NCBI GenBank assembly: GCA_001464865.1
Contig: LNEG01000217.1
Coordinates: 1-32,426 of the forward strand
Length of the DNA: 32,426 nucleotides
Reading direction: 5' to 3'
Source: Burkholderiales bacterium Ga0074133
GTDB taxonomy: Bacteria; Pseudomonadota; Gammaproteobacteria; Burkholderiales; Burkholderiaceae_C
Part shown: in pieces, positions 15,251 through 23,918 of the stretch
How positions within the stretch are numbered: the stretch's first letter is position 1
Layout: every line of letters begins with the position of its first letter
Made by a program: the position numbers and the translations under genes
Notes under the pieces: model-generated
The model's input: the letters and a program-made list of their open reading frames with translations, nothing else
What the model was told of the DNA's origin: nothing
Databases searched by the model: none

Positions 15251-16243
15251 TCAGGCAGGCCCCGGTTTCTTGCGCCCGCGGGGCGGCTTCGCTGGCGGCT
15301 CGGCAGCGGACTCTGCGCCAATGCCGGGAAACACGCTGTGCTCCACGTTCAGCCACGGCGGGTTTTCGGCATACATGGCCGCCACCATTTCCTTCAGCGC
15401 CGGGATGTACCACGCGTTGTCGTTGAGCCGGTGGCTCATGATGATGGGCGAGGTGATGCGCGGGTCGTCGATCAGGCGGTAGTGCACATCGCTGCGCAGC
15501 CGCGCCGACGCCGGGATCACGCACATGCCCGACGCGGCGGCCACCAGGCCGAGGGCGGTCTGGATCTCGCGCACCTCGTGGATCTCGGCCGGCCGCACGG
15601 CATGGTCGTTGAGCAGGCTCAGCACGTGGTCGGCAAAGCTGGGGCGCGGCTCCTTGGGGTAGACGATGAGTTTCTGGCCCTGAATCACGTTGAAGGGAAT
15701 GCGGCTGGATTCACCGGCCAGCGGCGAGTCGGGCGGCAGCGCCAGCACCAGCCGCTCCTCGCGCAGGATGGTGCGCGCCACGGTGGCATCGTTGCCCCGC
15801 ACACGCCCGAAACCCACGTCGATGCGGCCTGACGTGAGCGCCGCAAACTGCTGCTGCGAGGTCAGCTCCACCAGCTGGATGTCCACATCCGGGTAGTGCT
15901 GGCGCAGCTTGCGCACCAGCATGGGCAGCCCGCCGTACAGCGTGGACGCCACGAACCCTATGGACAGCGTGCGCTGCTGGTTCAGGCCGATCTGCCGGGT
16001 GGCGGTCTTGAGCTGGTCCAGCCGGTTGATGATCTGCAGCGCCTGCTCATAAAACGTGCGGCCTGCCTCCGTAAGGCGCAGCGGCCGGCTGTTGCGCAGG
16101 ATGAGCTGCACGCCCAGTTCTTCCTCCAGAAGCTGGATCTGCCGGCTGAGCGGCGGCTGTGCAATGTGCAGCACCTCGGAGGCCCGGGTGAAGTTGCGCG
16201 CATCGGCCACGGCCACGAAGTACTTGAGCTGGCGGATATCCAT
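15251..16243 (-). CDS. catR: LysR-family regulator of catechol/benzoate genes (CatR/CatM/BenM type)
   Basis: A 330-residue LysR activator. The N-terminal winged helix is MDIRQLKYFVAVADARNFTRAS through QPPLSRQIQLLEEELGV (about residues 1-45). The effector domain carries IGFVASTLYGGLP (near 95-107) and LTSGRIDVGFGR, which are typical of CatM/BenM/CatR proteins that answer to cis,cis-muconate and, for BenM, benzoate. The start at 16243 begins exactly at the conserved MDIRQL; the longer open frame is not conserved. The C-terminal 30 residues are Pro/Lys-rich (PPAKPPRGRKKPGPA) and extend beyond the usual end. It diverges from catB, and an ATAC-N7-GTAT site lies between them. Confidence 0.9.
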   Translation of the reverse strand: MDIRQLKYFVAVADARNFTRASEVLHIAQPPLSRQIQLLEEELGVQLILRNSRPLRLTEAGRTFYEQALQIINRLDQLKTATRQIGLNQQRTLSIGFVASTLYGGLPMLVRKLRQHYPDVDIQLVELTSQQQFAALTSGRIDVGFGRVRGNDATVARTILREERLVLALPPDSPLAGESSRIPFNVIQGQKLIVYPKEPRPSFADHVLSLLNDHAVRPAEIHEVREIQTALGLVAAASGMCVIPASARLRSDVHYRLIDDPRITSPIIMSHRLNDNAWYIPALKEMVAAMYAENPPWLNVEHSVFPGIGAESAAEPPAKPPRGRKKPGPA

Positions 16244-16313
16244 CAGGGTAAACCATAATTGTGCAGATAGTAGGTCTGCAAGTCGTTGATTTGATTGGCT
16301 GAAAAGCACAACT

Positions 16314-16328
16314 ATACCTGCAGGGTAT
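16314..16328. promoter_or_regulatory. ATAC-N7-GTAT operator between catR and catB
   Basis: ATACCTGCAGGGTAT matches exactly the ATAC-N7-GTAT consensus recognised by CatM and BenM in Acinetobacter. It lies 58 bases upstream of the catB ATG and 71 bases upstream of the catR ATG, where an activator and autorepressor site would be. Confidence 0.8.
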
Positions 16329-16385
16329 CGAATAAGACCTATTTGGTGTTGGATCGTTTCGGGGCTGCGCGGTCCAATCCACACC

Positions 16386-17579
16386 ATGCAACAAACACCA
16401 CGCCCTGAATCCCTCGCAGGCTCGGCCGTTGTCGAGCGTGTCGAGACCCTGCTGCTGGACCTGCCCACGATCCGCCCGCACCAGCTGTCGATGGCCACCA
16501 TGAACGGCCAGACGCTGATGATCGTGCGCCTGTACTGCTCGGACGGCACCGTGGGCGTGGGCGAAGGCACCACCATCGGCGGCCTGGCCTACGGCGCCGA
16601 GTCGCCCGAAGGCATGAAGCTGGCGGTGGACACCTACTTTGCCCCGCTGCTGATCGGCGCCGATGCCAACCATGTGCCCGCCATCATGGCCCGGCTCAAC
16701 AAGGCCATCAAGGACAACCGCTTCGCCAAGTGCGCCATCGAGACCGCGCTGTTCGACGCCCTGGGCCACCGCACCGGCCTGCCCGTTTCGCAACTGCTGG
16801 GCGGCCGGGTGCGCGACAGCCTGCCGATTGCCTGGACCCTGGCCTCCGGCGACACGGCCAAGGACATCGACGAGGCCGAGCGCATGCTCGCGCAGCGCCG
16901 CCACAACATCTTCAAGCTCAAGATCGGCCGCCGCAGCGTGGCCGATGACGTGGCCCATGTGGCCGCCATCAAGAAGGCCATGGGCAGCCGTGCATCGGTG
17001 CGTGTGGATGTGAACATGGCCTGGAGCGAGCTGGATGCCCAACACGGCCTGGCCGCACTGGTCGATGCCGGCTGCGACCTGGTGGAGCAGCCCGTGGCAT
17101 CGGTCGATGCGCTGGCGCGCCTCAAGGGCCGCTACCCCATCGCCGTGATGGCCGATGAATCGCTGACCGGGCCCGCCTCGGCCTTTGCCCTGGCCCGTGT
17201 GGCGGGCGCCGATGTGTTCGCCGTGAAGATCGAGCAATCGGGCGGCCTGCTGGAAGCCCTGCAGGTGGCCGCCATTGCCGATGCCGCCGGCATCGAGCTG
17301 TACGGCGGCACCATGCTCGAAGGCGCGGTGGGCACCATGGCATCGGCCCATGTGTTTGCCACGTTCCGCCAGCTGCAGTGGGGCACCGAGCTGTTCGGCC
17401 CGCTGCTGCTGACCGAAGAAATCCTGGCAGAGCCCCTGCAATACAAAGACTTCCAGCTGGCGGTCCCAACGACGCCAGGGCTTGGAATTGCGCTGGACGA
17501 AGACCGTGTCCAGCACTTCCGTCGCGACCGCAAACGCAGCAATGCCGTGGGGGTGGGGCAACCCGCCGCCGCGCACTGA
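16386..17579 (+). CDS. catB: Muconate cycloisomerase
   Basis: A 397-residue enolase-superfamily enzyme that converts cis,cis-muconate to (+)-muconolactone in the ortho-cleavage of catechol. The catalytic pieces are visible: KLK with K177 and K179 (FKLKIG), the metal ligands D208 (VDVNMAW), E234 (LVEQPV) and D257 (MADES), and K281 in VKIEQSGG. The GTMLEG motif follows near residue 309. The C-terminus is slightly extended. Its ATG is the first after the divergent promoter, making it the first gene of the cat-ben operon. Chloromuconate enzymes are close relatives, but the plain ben/cat setting favours CatB. Confidence 0.93.
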   Translation: MQQTPRPESLAGSAVVERVETLLLDLPTIRPHQLSMATMNGQTLMIVRLYCSDGTVGVGEGTTIGGLAYGAESPEGMKLAVDTYFAPLLIGADANHVPAIMARLNKAIKDNRFAKCAIETALFDALGHRTGLPVSQLLGGRVRDSLPIAWTLASGDTAKDIDEAERMLAQRRHNIFKLKIGRRSVADDVAHVAAIKKAMGSRASVRVDVNMAWSELDAQHGLAALVDAGCDLVEQPVASVDALARLKGRYPIAVMADESLTGPASAFALARVAGADVFAVKIEQSGGLLEALQVAAIADAAGIELYGGTMLEGAVGTMASAHVFATFRQLQWGTELFGPLLLTEEILAEPLQYKDFQLAVPTTPGLGIALDEDRVQHFRRDRKRSNAVGVGQPAAAH

Positions 17580-17650
17580 TCCCGGCACGCGTCTTTCACG
17601 TTCGCCACAGTCCAGTTCCCGTACCCACCCCACGATCCGAGGAGACAACC

Positions 17651-18586
17651 ATGACCACCCACATTTTCAACACCTCTGAAGTCCAGGACTTTCTGCGCAT
17701 GGCCAGCGGCCTGACCCAGCCTGGCGGTGACGCACGCGCCAAGCAGATCGTGCACCGCCTGCTGTCGGACCTGTTCAAGGCCATCGACGACCTGGACATC
17801 ACTTCGGATGAATACTGGGCGGGCATTGCCTACCTGAACACGCTGGGTGCGCGCAGCGAAGCCGGCCTGCTGTCGCCCGGACTGGGCCTGGACCGCTTCC
17901 TGGACATGCGCATGGACGCCAAGGATGCCGCACTGGGCCTTGAAAACGGCACGCCCCGCACCATCGAAGGCCCGCTGTACGTGGCCGGTGCGCCTGAAGC
18001 CACAGGCTTCGCACGCCTGGACGATGGCAGCGACAAGGCCGGCCACACATTGGTCATGCACGGCACCGTGCACGGCGCCGACGGCAAGCCGCTGCCCAAC
18101 GCCAAGGTCGAGGTGTGGCACGCCAACACCAAGGGCTTTTACTCGCACTTCGACCCCACGGGCGAGCAGCAGGGCTTCAACATGCGTCGCACCATCATCA
18201 CCGACGCACAGGGCCGCTACAAGTTCCAGAGCATCGTGCCCAAGGGCTACGGCTGCCCACCCGACGGCCCCACGCAAGCCCTGCTGACCACGCTGGGCCG
18301 CCACGGCAACCGCCCCGCACACATCCACTTCTTCGTCACGGCCGATGGCCACCGCAAGCTGACCACGCAGATCAACATTGACGGCGACCCGCTGGTGAAC
18401 GACGACTTTGCCTACGCCACCCGCGAAGGCCTGGTGCCACCACTGGTCGAGCGCACTGACGCCGCCAGCATCAAGGCGCAGGGCGTGGATGGCCCATTCG
18501 CAGAAATCGTCTTTGACTTCACGCTGAGCGCGCTGGTCAACGGCGTGGACAACCAGCTGGTGGACCGCCCCCGCCTGGCGGCCTGA
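17651..18586 (+). CDS. catA: Catechol 1,2-dioxygenase
   Basis: A 311-residue intradiol dioxygenase that opens catechol to cis,cis-muconate using non-haem Fe(III). The four iron ligands are at the same numbers as in Acinetobacter CatA: Y164 (KGFYSHFDP), Y200 (PKGYGCP), H224 and H226 (RPAHIHFF). The N-terminal helical dimerisation region (residues 1-95) and EGPLYVAGAPE are typical. The start at 17651 follows GGAG with good spacing and gives the normal length; the frame is open further upstream within catB but not conserved. It lies 71 bases after catB and is followed by a strong hairpin before benA. Confidence 0.95.
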   Translation: MTTHIFNTSEVQDFLRMASGLTQPGGDARAKQIVHRLLSDLFKAIDDLDITSDEYWAGIAYLNTLGARSEAGLLSPGLGLDRFLDMRMDAKDAALGLENGTPRTIEGPLYVAGAPEATGFARLDDGSDKAGHTLVMHGTVHGADGKPLPNAKVEVWHANTKGFYSHFDPTGEQQGFNMRRTIITDAQGRYKFQSIVPKGYGCPPDGPTQALLTTLGRHGNRPAHIHFFVTADGHRKLTTQINIDGDPLVNDDFAYATREGLVPPLVERTDAASIKAQGVDGPFAEIVFDFTLSALVNGVDNQLVDRPRLAA

Positions 18587-18593
18587 TCGAGCG

Positions 18594-18619
18594 CAGCCGG
18601 GCCCACAACTGCCCGGCTG
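18594..18619 (+). terminator. Hairpin between catA and benA (attenuator-like)
   Basis: CAGCCGGGC (18594-18602) pairs perfectly with GCCCGGCTG (18611-18619), starting 7 bases after the catA stop, with a pyrimidine- and T-rich tract after it (CCCCCTTTTGCTTTC). A second hairpin, GCCGCGC/GCGCGGC (18653-18659/18663-18669), follows before benA. Confidence 0.65.
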
Positions 18620-18699
18620 ATCCCCGCCCCCTTTTGCTTTCTCCCCTGTACTGCCGCGCACGGCGCGGCGGGGGGACAGCTGCACCCTGAGGAATCACC

Positions 18700-20064
18700 A
18701 TGAACACCACCGCTGCCCCAGCCGTGCGATCGGATGTCGAGACACTGATCGAAGGCGCCCTGCAGGACGACAAGGAAAACGGCGTTTTCCGCTGCCGCCG
18801 CGACATCTTCACGGACCCCGACCTCTTCGAGCTGGAGATGAAGCACATCTTCGAAGGCAACTGGGTCTACCTGGCACACGAAAGCCAGATCCCCGAGATC
18901 AACGACTACTTCACCACGTACATCGGCCGCCAGCCCATCGTCATCACGCGGGGCAAGGACGGGCAGCTGAACGCGGTCATCAACGCCTGCGCCCACCGCG
19001 GCGCCATGCTGTGCCGCAAGAAGCACGGCAACAAGGGCAGCTTCACCTGCCCCTTCCACGGCTGGACGTTCAACAACACCGGCAAGCTGCTCAAGGTCAA
19101 GGACGAGAAGACCACCGAGTACCCGGTGCAGTTCAACAAGGAAGGCTCGCACGACCTCAAGAAGGTGGCGCGCTTTGAAAGCTACAAGGGCTTTCTGTTC
19201 GGCAGCCTGAACGCCGACGTGCAGCCCCTGCAGGACTACCTGGGCGAGACGAAAGTCATCATCGACCAGATCGTGGACCAGGCCCCCGATGGCCTGGAAG
19301 TGCTGCGCGGCAACTCGTCCTACATCTACGACGGCAACTGGAAGCTGCAGATGGAAAACGGCTGCGACGGCTACCACGTGAGCTCGGTGCACTGGAACTA
19401 CGCCGCCACGATGGGCCGCCGCAAGGAAGGCGGCACCAAGGCCGTGGATGCCAACGGCTGGAGCAAGAGCGTGGGCGGTGTGTACGGCTTTGAAAACGGC
19501 CACATCCTGCTGTGGACCAACACCATGAACCCCGAGGTGCGCCCGGTCTACAACCGCCGCGACGAACTCAAGGAACGCCTGGGCGAAGACAAGGCCGAGT
19601 TCATCGTCAAGCAGACGCGCAACCTGTGCCTGTACCCCAACGTGTACCTGATGGACCAGTTCTCCACGCAGATCCGCGTGGCGCGCCCCATCAGCGTGGA
19701 CAAGACCGAAATCACCATCTACTGCTTTGCCCCCAAGGGCGAGAGCGCCGAAGACCGCGCCATCCGCATCCGCCAGTACGAGGACTTCTTCAACGTCTCG
19801 GGCATGGGTACGGCCGATGACCTGGAAGAGTTCCGCTCGTGCCAGAACGGCTACGCCGGCAAGGCCGCGCCGTGGAACGACCTGAGCCGCGGCGCACCGC
19901 TGTGGATCGAAGGGCCGGACGAGAACGCCCGCAAGATGGGGATGAACCCCCTGCTGAGCGGCGAGCGCAGCGAAGACGAAGGCCTGTTCGTGTGCCAGCA
20001 CGAATACTGGGCGCAAGAGATGCGCAAGGCCGTGGCACTGGAGCGCAAGGGAGACGCAGCATGA
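18700..20064 (+). CDS. benA: Benzoate 1,2-dioxygenase large (alpha) subunit
   Basis: A 454-residue Rieske oxygenase subunit. With BenB and BenC it adds O2 to benzoate, giving 1,6-dihydroxycyclohexa-2,4-diene-1-carboxylate. The Rieske ligands are C97 and H99 (CAHRGAM), and C117 and H120 (CPFHGW). The iron site is D223-X2-H226-X4-H231 in [11 protein letters not shown]. Length and landmarks match BenA/XylX proteins. GAGGA lies just upstream of the ATG. The stop overlaps the benB start (ATGA). Toluate (XylX) or anthranilate specificity cannot be excluded from sequence alone, but benD and benK/benE in the same operon point to benzoate. Confidence 0.93.
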   Translation: MNTTAAPAVRSDVETLIEGALQDDKENGVFRCRRDIFTDPDLFELEMKHIFEGNWVYLAHESQIPEINDYFTTYIGRQPIVITRGKDGQLNAVINACAHRGAMLCRKKHGNKGSFTCPFHGWTFNNTGKLLKVKDEKTTEYPVQFNKEGSHDLKKVARFESYKGFLFGSLNADVQPLQDYLGETKVIIDQIVDQAPDGLEVLRGNSSYIYDGNWKLQMENGCDGYHVSSVHWNYAATMGRRKEGGTKAVDANGWSKSVGGVYGFENGHILLWTNTMNPEVRPVYNRRDELKERLGEDKAEFIVKQTRNLCLYPNVYLMDQFSTQIRVARPISVDKTEITIYCFAPKGESAEDRAIRIRQYEDFFNVSGMGTADDLEEFRSCQNGYAGKAAPWNDLSRGAPLWIEGPDENARKMGMNPLLSGERSEDEGLFVCQHEYWAQEMRKAVALERKGDAA

Positions 20065-20549
20065 ACGCCGACTACAACGCCATCTGCACCTTCCTGTACC
20101 GAGAAGCGCGCCTGCTGGACGACCGCCAGTGGGACGAATGGCTGGAGCTGTACGCCGAAGACGTCGAGTACTGGATGCCTTCGTGGGATGACGACGACCG
20201 CATCACCGAAGACCCGCACAGCCAGATATCGCTCATCTACTACGGCAACCGCCATGGCCTGGAAGACCGCGTGTTCCGCATCAAGACCGAACGCTCCGGT
20301 GCCTCCACGCCCGAGGCCCGCACGGGCCATGCGGTGCTCAACGTCGAGGTGTTGGCAGACCGCGGTACCGAGGTGGATGTTCGCTACAACTTCCACACGA
20401 TGTGCCACCGCTACAAGGCCACCGACGCGTTCTTCGGGACCATGTTCGTGACGCTGCGCCGCCAGGAAGACACCTTCCTCATCGGCCGCAAGAAGATCGT
20501 GCTGAAGAACGACTACATCCGCCAGGTCATCGACGTGTACCACGTCTGA
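20061..20549 (+). CDS. benB: Benzoate 1,2-dioxygenase small (beta) subunit
   Basis: A 162-residue subunit of the ring-hydroxylating dioxygenase beta family (cone-shaped, NTF2-like fold). Typical segments are [24 protein letters not shown] near the N-terminus, [13 protein letters not shown] near 75 and [12 protein letters not shown] at the C-terminus. It has no cofactor and completes the alpha3beta3 oxygenase with BenA. The ATG overlaps the benA stop, and benC follows after 17 bases. Confidence 0.93.
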   Translation: MNADYNAICTFLYREARLLDDRQWDEWLELYAEDVEYWMPSWDDDDRITEDPHSQISLIYYGNRHGLEDRVFRIKTERSGASTPEARTGHAVLNVEVLADRGTEVDVRYNFHTMCHRYKATDAFFGTMFVTLRRQEDTFLIGRKKIVLKNDYIRQVIDVYHV

Positions 20550-20566
20550 CCAGCCAGGAGACCATC

Positions 20567-21598
20567 ATGAGCAGCAGCTACCGCATCGCCCTGAATTTCG
20601 AAGACGGGGTCACCCGCTTCATCGCCTGCGGCCCCCAGGAGAAAGTCCTGGATGCCGCCTTCCGCCAGCGCATCAACCTGCCCATGGATTGCTCCGACGG
20701 CGTGTGCGGCACCTGCAAGTGCCGCGCCGAAAGCGGGGACTACGACCTGGGCGACGACTTCATCGAAGACGCGCTGACGGCCGAAGAGGCCGGGCAGCGG
20801 CTGGTGCTGACCTGCCAGATGGTCCCCCGTTCCGACTGCGTGATCGCGGTCCCTGTGCCCTCCACGGCCTGCAAGACCGGCACGGCGAAGTTCGGTGGCA
20901 CGGTGGCTGGCGTGGAGCGTTTCAGCGATGCGGCCTACGAGCTGGCGCTGGATGTGCCCGAGGATGCTCCCGCCTTCCTGCCCGGGCAGTACGTGAACAT
21001 CGGCGTGCCCGGCAGCGGGCAGCACCGCTCGTACTCGTTCAGCTCGGCCACCGGCGCACGCCGCATGACGTTTCTGATCAAGCATGTGCCAGGCGGCCTG
21101 ATGAGCAGCTGGCTCACCGAGGCGCAGCCCGGCAGCAAGCTGGAGATGACTGGCCCGCTGGGCAGCTTTTACCTGCGCCCCGTGGCACGGCCGCTGCTGT
21201 TCCTGGCCGGCGGCACCGGCCTCGCACCCTTCCTGTCGATGCTGGAGACGCTGGCCGTGCAGGGCTGCGCGCAGCCCATCCACATGCTCTACGGCGTGAC
21301 GCGCGATCAGGACCTGGTGCTGGTGGAGCGCCTGGAAGACTACGCGCGCCGCATCCCGGGTTTCACTTTCGGCACCTGCGTGGCCGATGCCGCCACCACG
21401 CATCCGCAGCGGGGCTACGTGACCGACCACCTGCCCCCGCAGGCCCTGCATGAAGGCAATGTGGACGTGTACCTGTGCGGCCCGCCGCCCATGGTCGATG
21501 CGGTGCAGCGCCATTTCAAGGCGGCGAGCATTGCACCCGCCAGCTTCCACTACGAAAAGTTCACGCCCACGCAGGCCGCAGCGCCCGCGGCTGCGTGA
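20567..21598 (+). CDS. benC: Benzoate 1,2-dioxygenase electron transfer component
   Basis: A 343-residue one-piece reductase that moves electrons from NADH to BenAB. The N-terminal ferredoxin has ligands C42, C47, C50 and C83. The FAD domain carries HRSYSFSS (153-160), and the NADH domain carries LAGGTGLAPF (213-222) and the late CGPPPMV. CCAGGAG precedes the ATG at 20567; the frame is open upstream within benB, but the conserved protein starts here. The domain order (ferredoxin first) is that of BenC/XylZ, and opposite to VanB in this window. Confidence 0.93.
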   Translation: MSSSYRIALNFEDGVTRFIACGPQEKVLDAAFRQRINLPMDCSDGVCGTCKCRAESGDYDLGDDFIEDALTAEEAGQRLVLTCQMVPRSDCVIAVPVPSTACKTGTAKFGGTVAGVERFSDAAYELALDVPEDAPAFLPGQYVNIGVPGSGQHRSYSFSSATGARRMTFLIKHVPGGLMSSWLTEAQPGSKLEMTGPLGSFYLRPVARPLLFLAGGTGLAPFLSMLETLAVQGCAQPIHMLYGVTRDQDLVLVERLEDYARRIPGFTFGTCVADAATTHPQRGYVTDHLPPQALHEGNVDVYLCGPPPMVDAVQRHFKAASIAPASFHYEKFTPTQAAAPAAA

Positions 21599-21612
21599 AA
21601 GAGGAGCCCACG

Positions 21613-22389
21613 ATGAACAAGCGATTTGAAGGCAAGGTGATGCTGATCACCGGCGCCGCACAAGGCATTGGCGAACGCGTGGCCGAGCGCGCCGCCGCAG
21701 AAGGCGCCACGCTGGCCCTGGTGGACCGCTCGCCGCTGGTGCGCGAGCTGCGCGACCGGTTGGCCGAAGTCACCCGCGTGATCGCCATCGAGACCGACCT
21801 GGAAAAGTTCGAAGGTGCACTGCAGGCCGCCGAGGCCACGCACAAGGCCTTTGGCCGCATCGACGTGCTGGTGAACAACGTGGGCGGCACCATCTGGACC
21901 AAGCCCTACGAGCATTACAGCCCCGAGGAGATCGAGGCCGAGGTGCGCCGCTCGCTGTTCCCCACGCTGTGGGGTTGCCGCGCGGTGCTTCCCTACATGC
22001 TTAAGAAGAAAAAGGGTTCCATCGTCAACGTGTCGTCGATTGCCACGCGCAGCGTCAACCGCGTGCCGTACGGCGCAGCCAAGGGCGGCGTGAACGCCAT
22101 GACGGCCTGCCTGGCGTTCGAGAACGGCGAGCGCGGCATCCGCATCAATGCCGTGGCGCCCGGGGGTACCGAGGCACCGCCCCGCCGCATTCCGCGCAAC
22201 AGCGCCAAACAGAGCAAGAAGGAACAGGGCTGGTACCAGCAGATCGTGGACCAGACCGTTTCCAGCACCCACATGAAGCGCTACGGCACCCTGGACGAGC
22301 AGGCCTCGGCCATCCTGTTCCTGGCGTCGGACGAGTCGTCCTACATCACCGGCACCGTCATCCCCGTCGGCGGTGGCGACCAGGGCTGA
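21613..22389 (+). CDS. benD: 1,6-dihydroxycyclohexa-2,4-diene-1-carboxylate dehydrogenase
   Basis: A 258-residue short-chain dehydrogenase that oxidises and decarboxylates the BenABC product to catechol with NAD+. The cofactor motif is TGAAQGIG (13-20). The catalytic set is S141/S142 (VNVSSIA), Y153 and K157 (VPYGAAKGG), with VNNVGG (88-93) as the structural Asn motif. D38 in LVDRS (36-40) fits NAD preference. GAGGAG sits before the ATG, 14 bases after benC. A hairpin follows in the gap to benK. Confidence 0.93.
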   Translation: MNKRFEGKVMLITGAAQGIGERVAERAAAEGATLALVDRSPLVRELRDRLAEVTRVIAIETDLEKFEGALQAAEATHKAFGRIDVLVNNVGGTIWTKPYEHYSPEEIEAEVRRSLFPTLWGCRAVLPYMLKKKKGSIVNVSSIATRSVNRVPYGAAKGGVNAMTACLAFENGERGIRINAVAPGGTEAPPRRIPRNSAKQSKKEQGWYQQIVDQTVSSTHMKRYGTLDEQASAILFLASDESSYITGTVIPVGGGDQG

Positions 22390-22425
22390 TCTGCTGCCCG
22401 CTTTTCACGCCCCCCTTCCTGGCAA

Positions 22426-22445
22426 GGCGCCCGCCACAGGGCGCC
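22426..22445 (+). terminator. Hairpin between benD and benK
   Basis: GGCGCCC (22426-22432) pairs with GGGCGCC (22439-22445) around a six-base loop, midway in the 88-base gap. There is no T-tract, so attenuation or mRNA processing is more likely than full termination. Confidence 0.5.
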
Positions 22446-22477
22446 AGTCCATCCTTTGACGAGAGAGACAACCCGAC

Positions 22478-23845
22478 ATGAAAACGATCGAGATCAACCC
22501 GGTCATCGACAACGCGCGCTTCACGCGGTTCCACTGGATGGTGGTGGCGCTGTGCGCCCTGCTGCTGATTTTTGACGGCTACGACCTGTTCATCTACGGC
22601 GTGGTGCTGCCCGTGCTGATGGCCGAGTGGGGTCTTACGCCCGTGCAGGCCGGCGCTTTAGGCAGCTACGCGCTGTTCGGCATGATGTTCGGCGCCTTCA
22701 TCTTCGGCCCGCTGGCCGACCGCATCGGCCGCAAGAAGGGCATCGCGATCTGCTTCGTGCTGTTCAGCCTGGCCACCTTTCTGAACGGGTTTGCGAAGAC
22801 GCCCACCGAGTTCGGCATCTACCGCTTCATCGCCGGGCTGGGCTGCGGCGGCCTGATGCCCAATGCCGTGGCGCTGATGAACGAGTACGCCCCCAAGCGC
22901 GCACGCAGCACGCTGGTGGCACTGATGTTCAGTGGCTATTCGCTGGGGGGCATGCTGTCGGCCGGGCTGGGTATCTACATGCTGCCGCGCTTTGGCTGGC
23001 AAGCCATGTTCTTCGCTGCAGCGGTGCCGCTGCTGCTGTTGCCGCTGATCATGTGGAAGCTGCCGGAATCGGTGGGCTTTCTGGTGCGCCAGGGCAAGGA
23101 CAAGGAGGCCCGCGACATGCTGGTCCGCGTGAACCCTGATGTGAAGATCGGCGCCGATGTGCAGCTGGTGGCCACCGACGCCAAGGGCGCTGGTGTGCCC
23201 ATGCTCGACCTCGTCAAGGACGGCCGCGCTGCCGGCACGATCATGATCTGGCTGGCGTTCTTCTGCTGCCTGCTCATGGTGTATGCGCTCGGTTCGTGGT
23301 TGCCCAAGCTCATGGCGGGCGCGGGCTACAGCCTGGGCTCGAGCCTGTCGTTCCTGCTGGCGCTCAACTTTGGCGGCATGGCCGGTGCCATTGCCGGCGG
23401 CTGGCTGGGTGACCGCTTCAGCCTGCCCAAGGTGGTGCTCGCGTTCTTTGCTGTGGGCACGGTAGCCATTGCCCTGCTGGGCTTCAACAGCCCCATGCCG
23501 GTGCTGTACCTGCTGATCTTCATTGCTGGCGCCACCACCATCGGCACGCAGATCCTGCTGTATGCGAACACCGCGCAGTTCTACCCGCTGGCCATGCGTT
23601 CCACCGGGCTGGGCTGGGCTTCGGGTGTGGGCCGCACGGGCGCCATCGTGGGCCCGCTGCTCGGTGGCTCGCTGCTGGCTGCAGCCCTGCCGCTCAAGCT
23701 CAACTTCCTCGCGTTTGCCGTGCCAGGCCTGGTGGCTGCACTGGCCATGGTGGCCTTCATCATCTGGTACCGGCGCGACGACAGCCAGGCCCAGGCGGCC
23801 CCTGCCGCGCACCTGCAGCCTGCCCGGACCGCCACCGCGCGCTGA
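22478..23845 (+). CDS. benK: MFS benzoate transporter (BenK/AAHS type)
   Basis: A 455-residue major facilitator of the aromatic acid:H+ symporter family with twelve predicted membrane helices. The AAHS hallmark DGYD is at 33-36 in helix 1, and the loop 2-3 signature GPLADRIGRKKG lies near 77-88. GWASGVGRTGAIVGPLLGG in the C-terminal half is also typical. GAGAGAGA precedes the ATG. Its place between benD and pcaD points to benzoate import. The last 20 residues are Ala/Gln-rich and probably cytoplasmic. Confidence 0.9.
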   Translation: MKTIEINPVIDNARFTRFHWMVVALCALLLIFDGYDLFIYGVVLPVLMAEWGLTPVQAGALGSYALFGMMFGAFIFGPLADRIGRKKGIAICFVLFSLATFLNGFAKTPTEFGIYRFIAGLGCGGLMPNAVALMNEYAPKRARSTLVALMFSGYSLGGMLSAGLGIYMLPRFGWQAMFFAAAVPLLLLPLIMWKLPESVGFLVRQGKDKEARDMLVRVNPDVKIGADVQLVATDAKGAGVPMLDLVKDGRAAGTIMIWLAFFCCLLMVYALGSWLPKLMAGAGYSLGSSLSFLLALNFGGMAGAIAGGWLGDRFSLPKVVLAFFAVGTVAIALLGFNSPMPVLYLLIFIAGATTIGTQILLYANTAQFYPLAMRSTGLGWASGVGRTGAIVGPLLGGSLLAAALPLKLNFLAFAVPGLVAALAMVAFIIWYRRDDSQAQAAPAAHLQPARTATAR

Positions 23846-23867
23846 AGAAAAAGCGCAACATTCAGCC

Positions 23868-23898
23868 AGCCGCCAGCGCCCTTTCAGCGCGGGCGGCT
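23868..23898 (+). terminator. Hairpin between benK and pcaD
   Basis: AGCCGCC and GCGC (23868-23874, 23876-23879) pair with GCGC and GGCGGCT (23887-23890, 23892-23898), an 11-base-pair stem with one mismatch, in the 73-base gap. It is the third junction in this operon with such a stem; no T-tract follows. Confidence 0.5.
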
Positions 23899-23918
23899 TC
23901 GATCATTCAAGGAAATTC

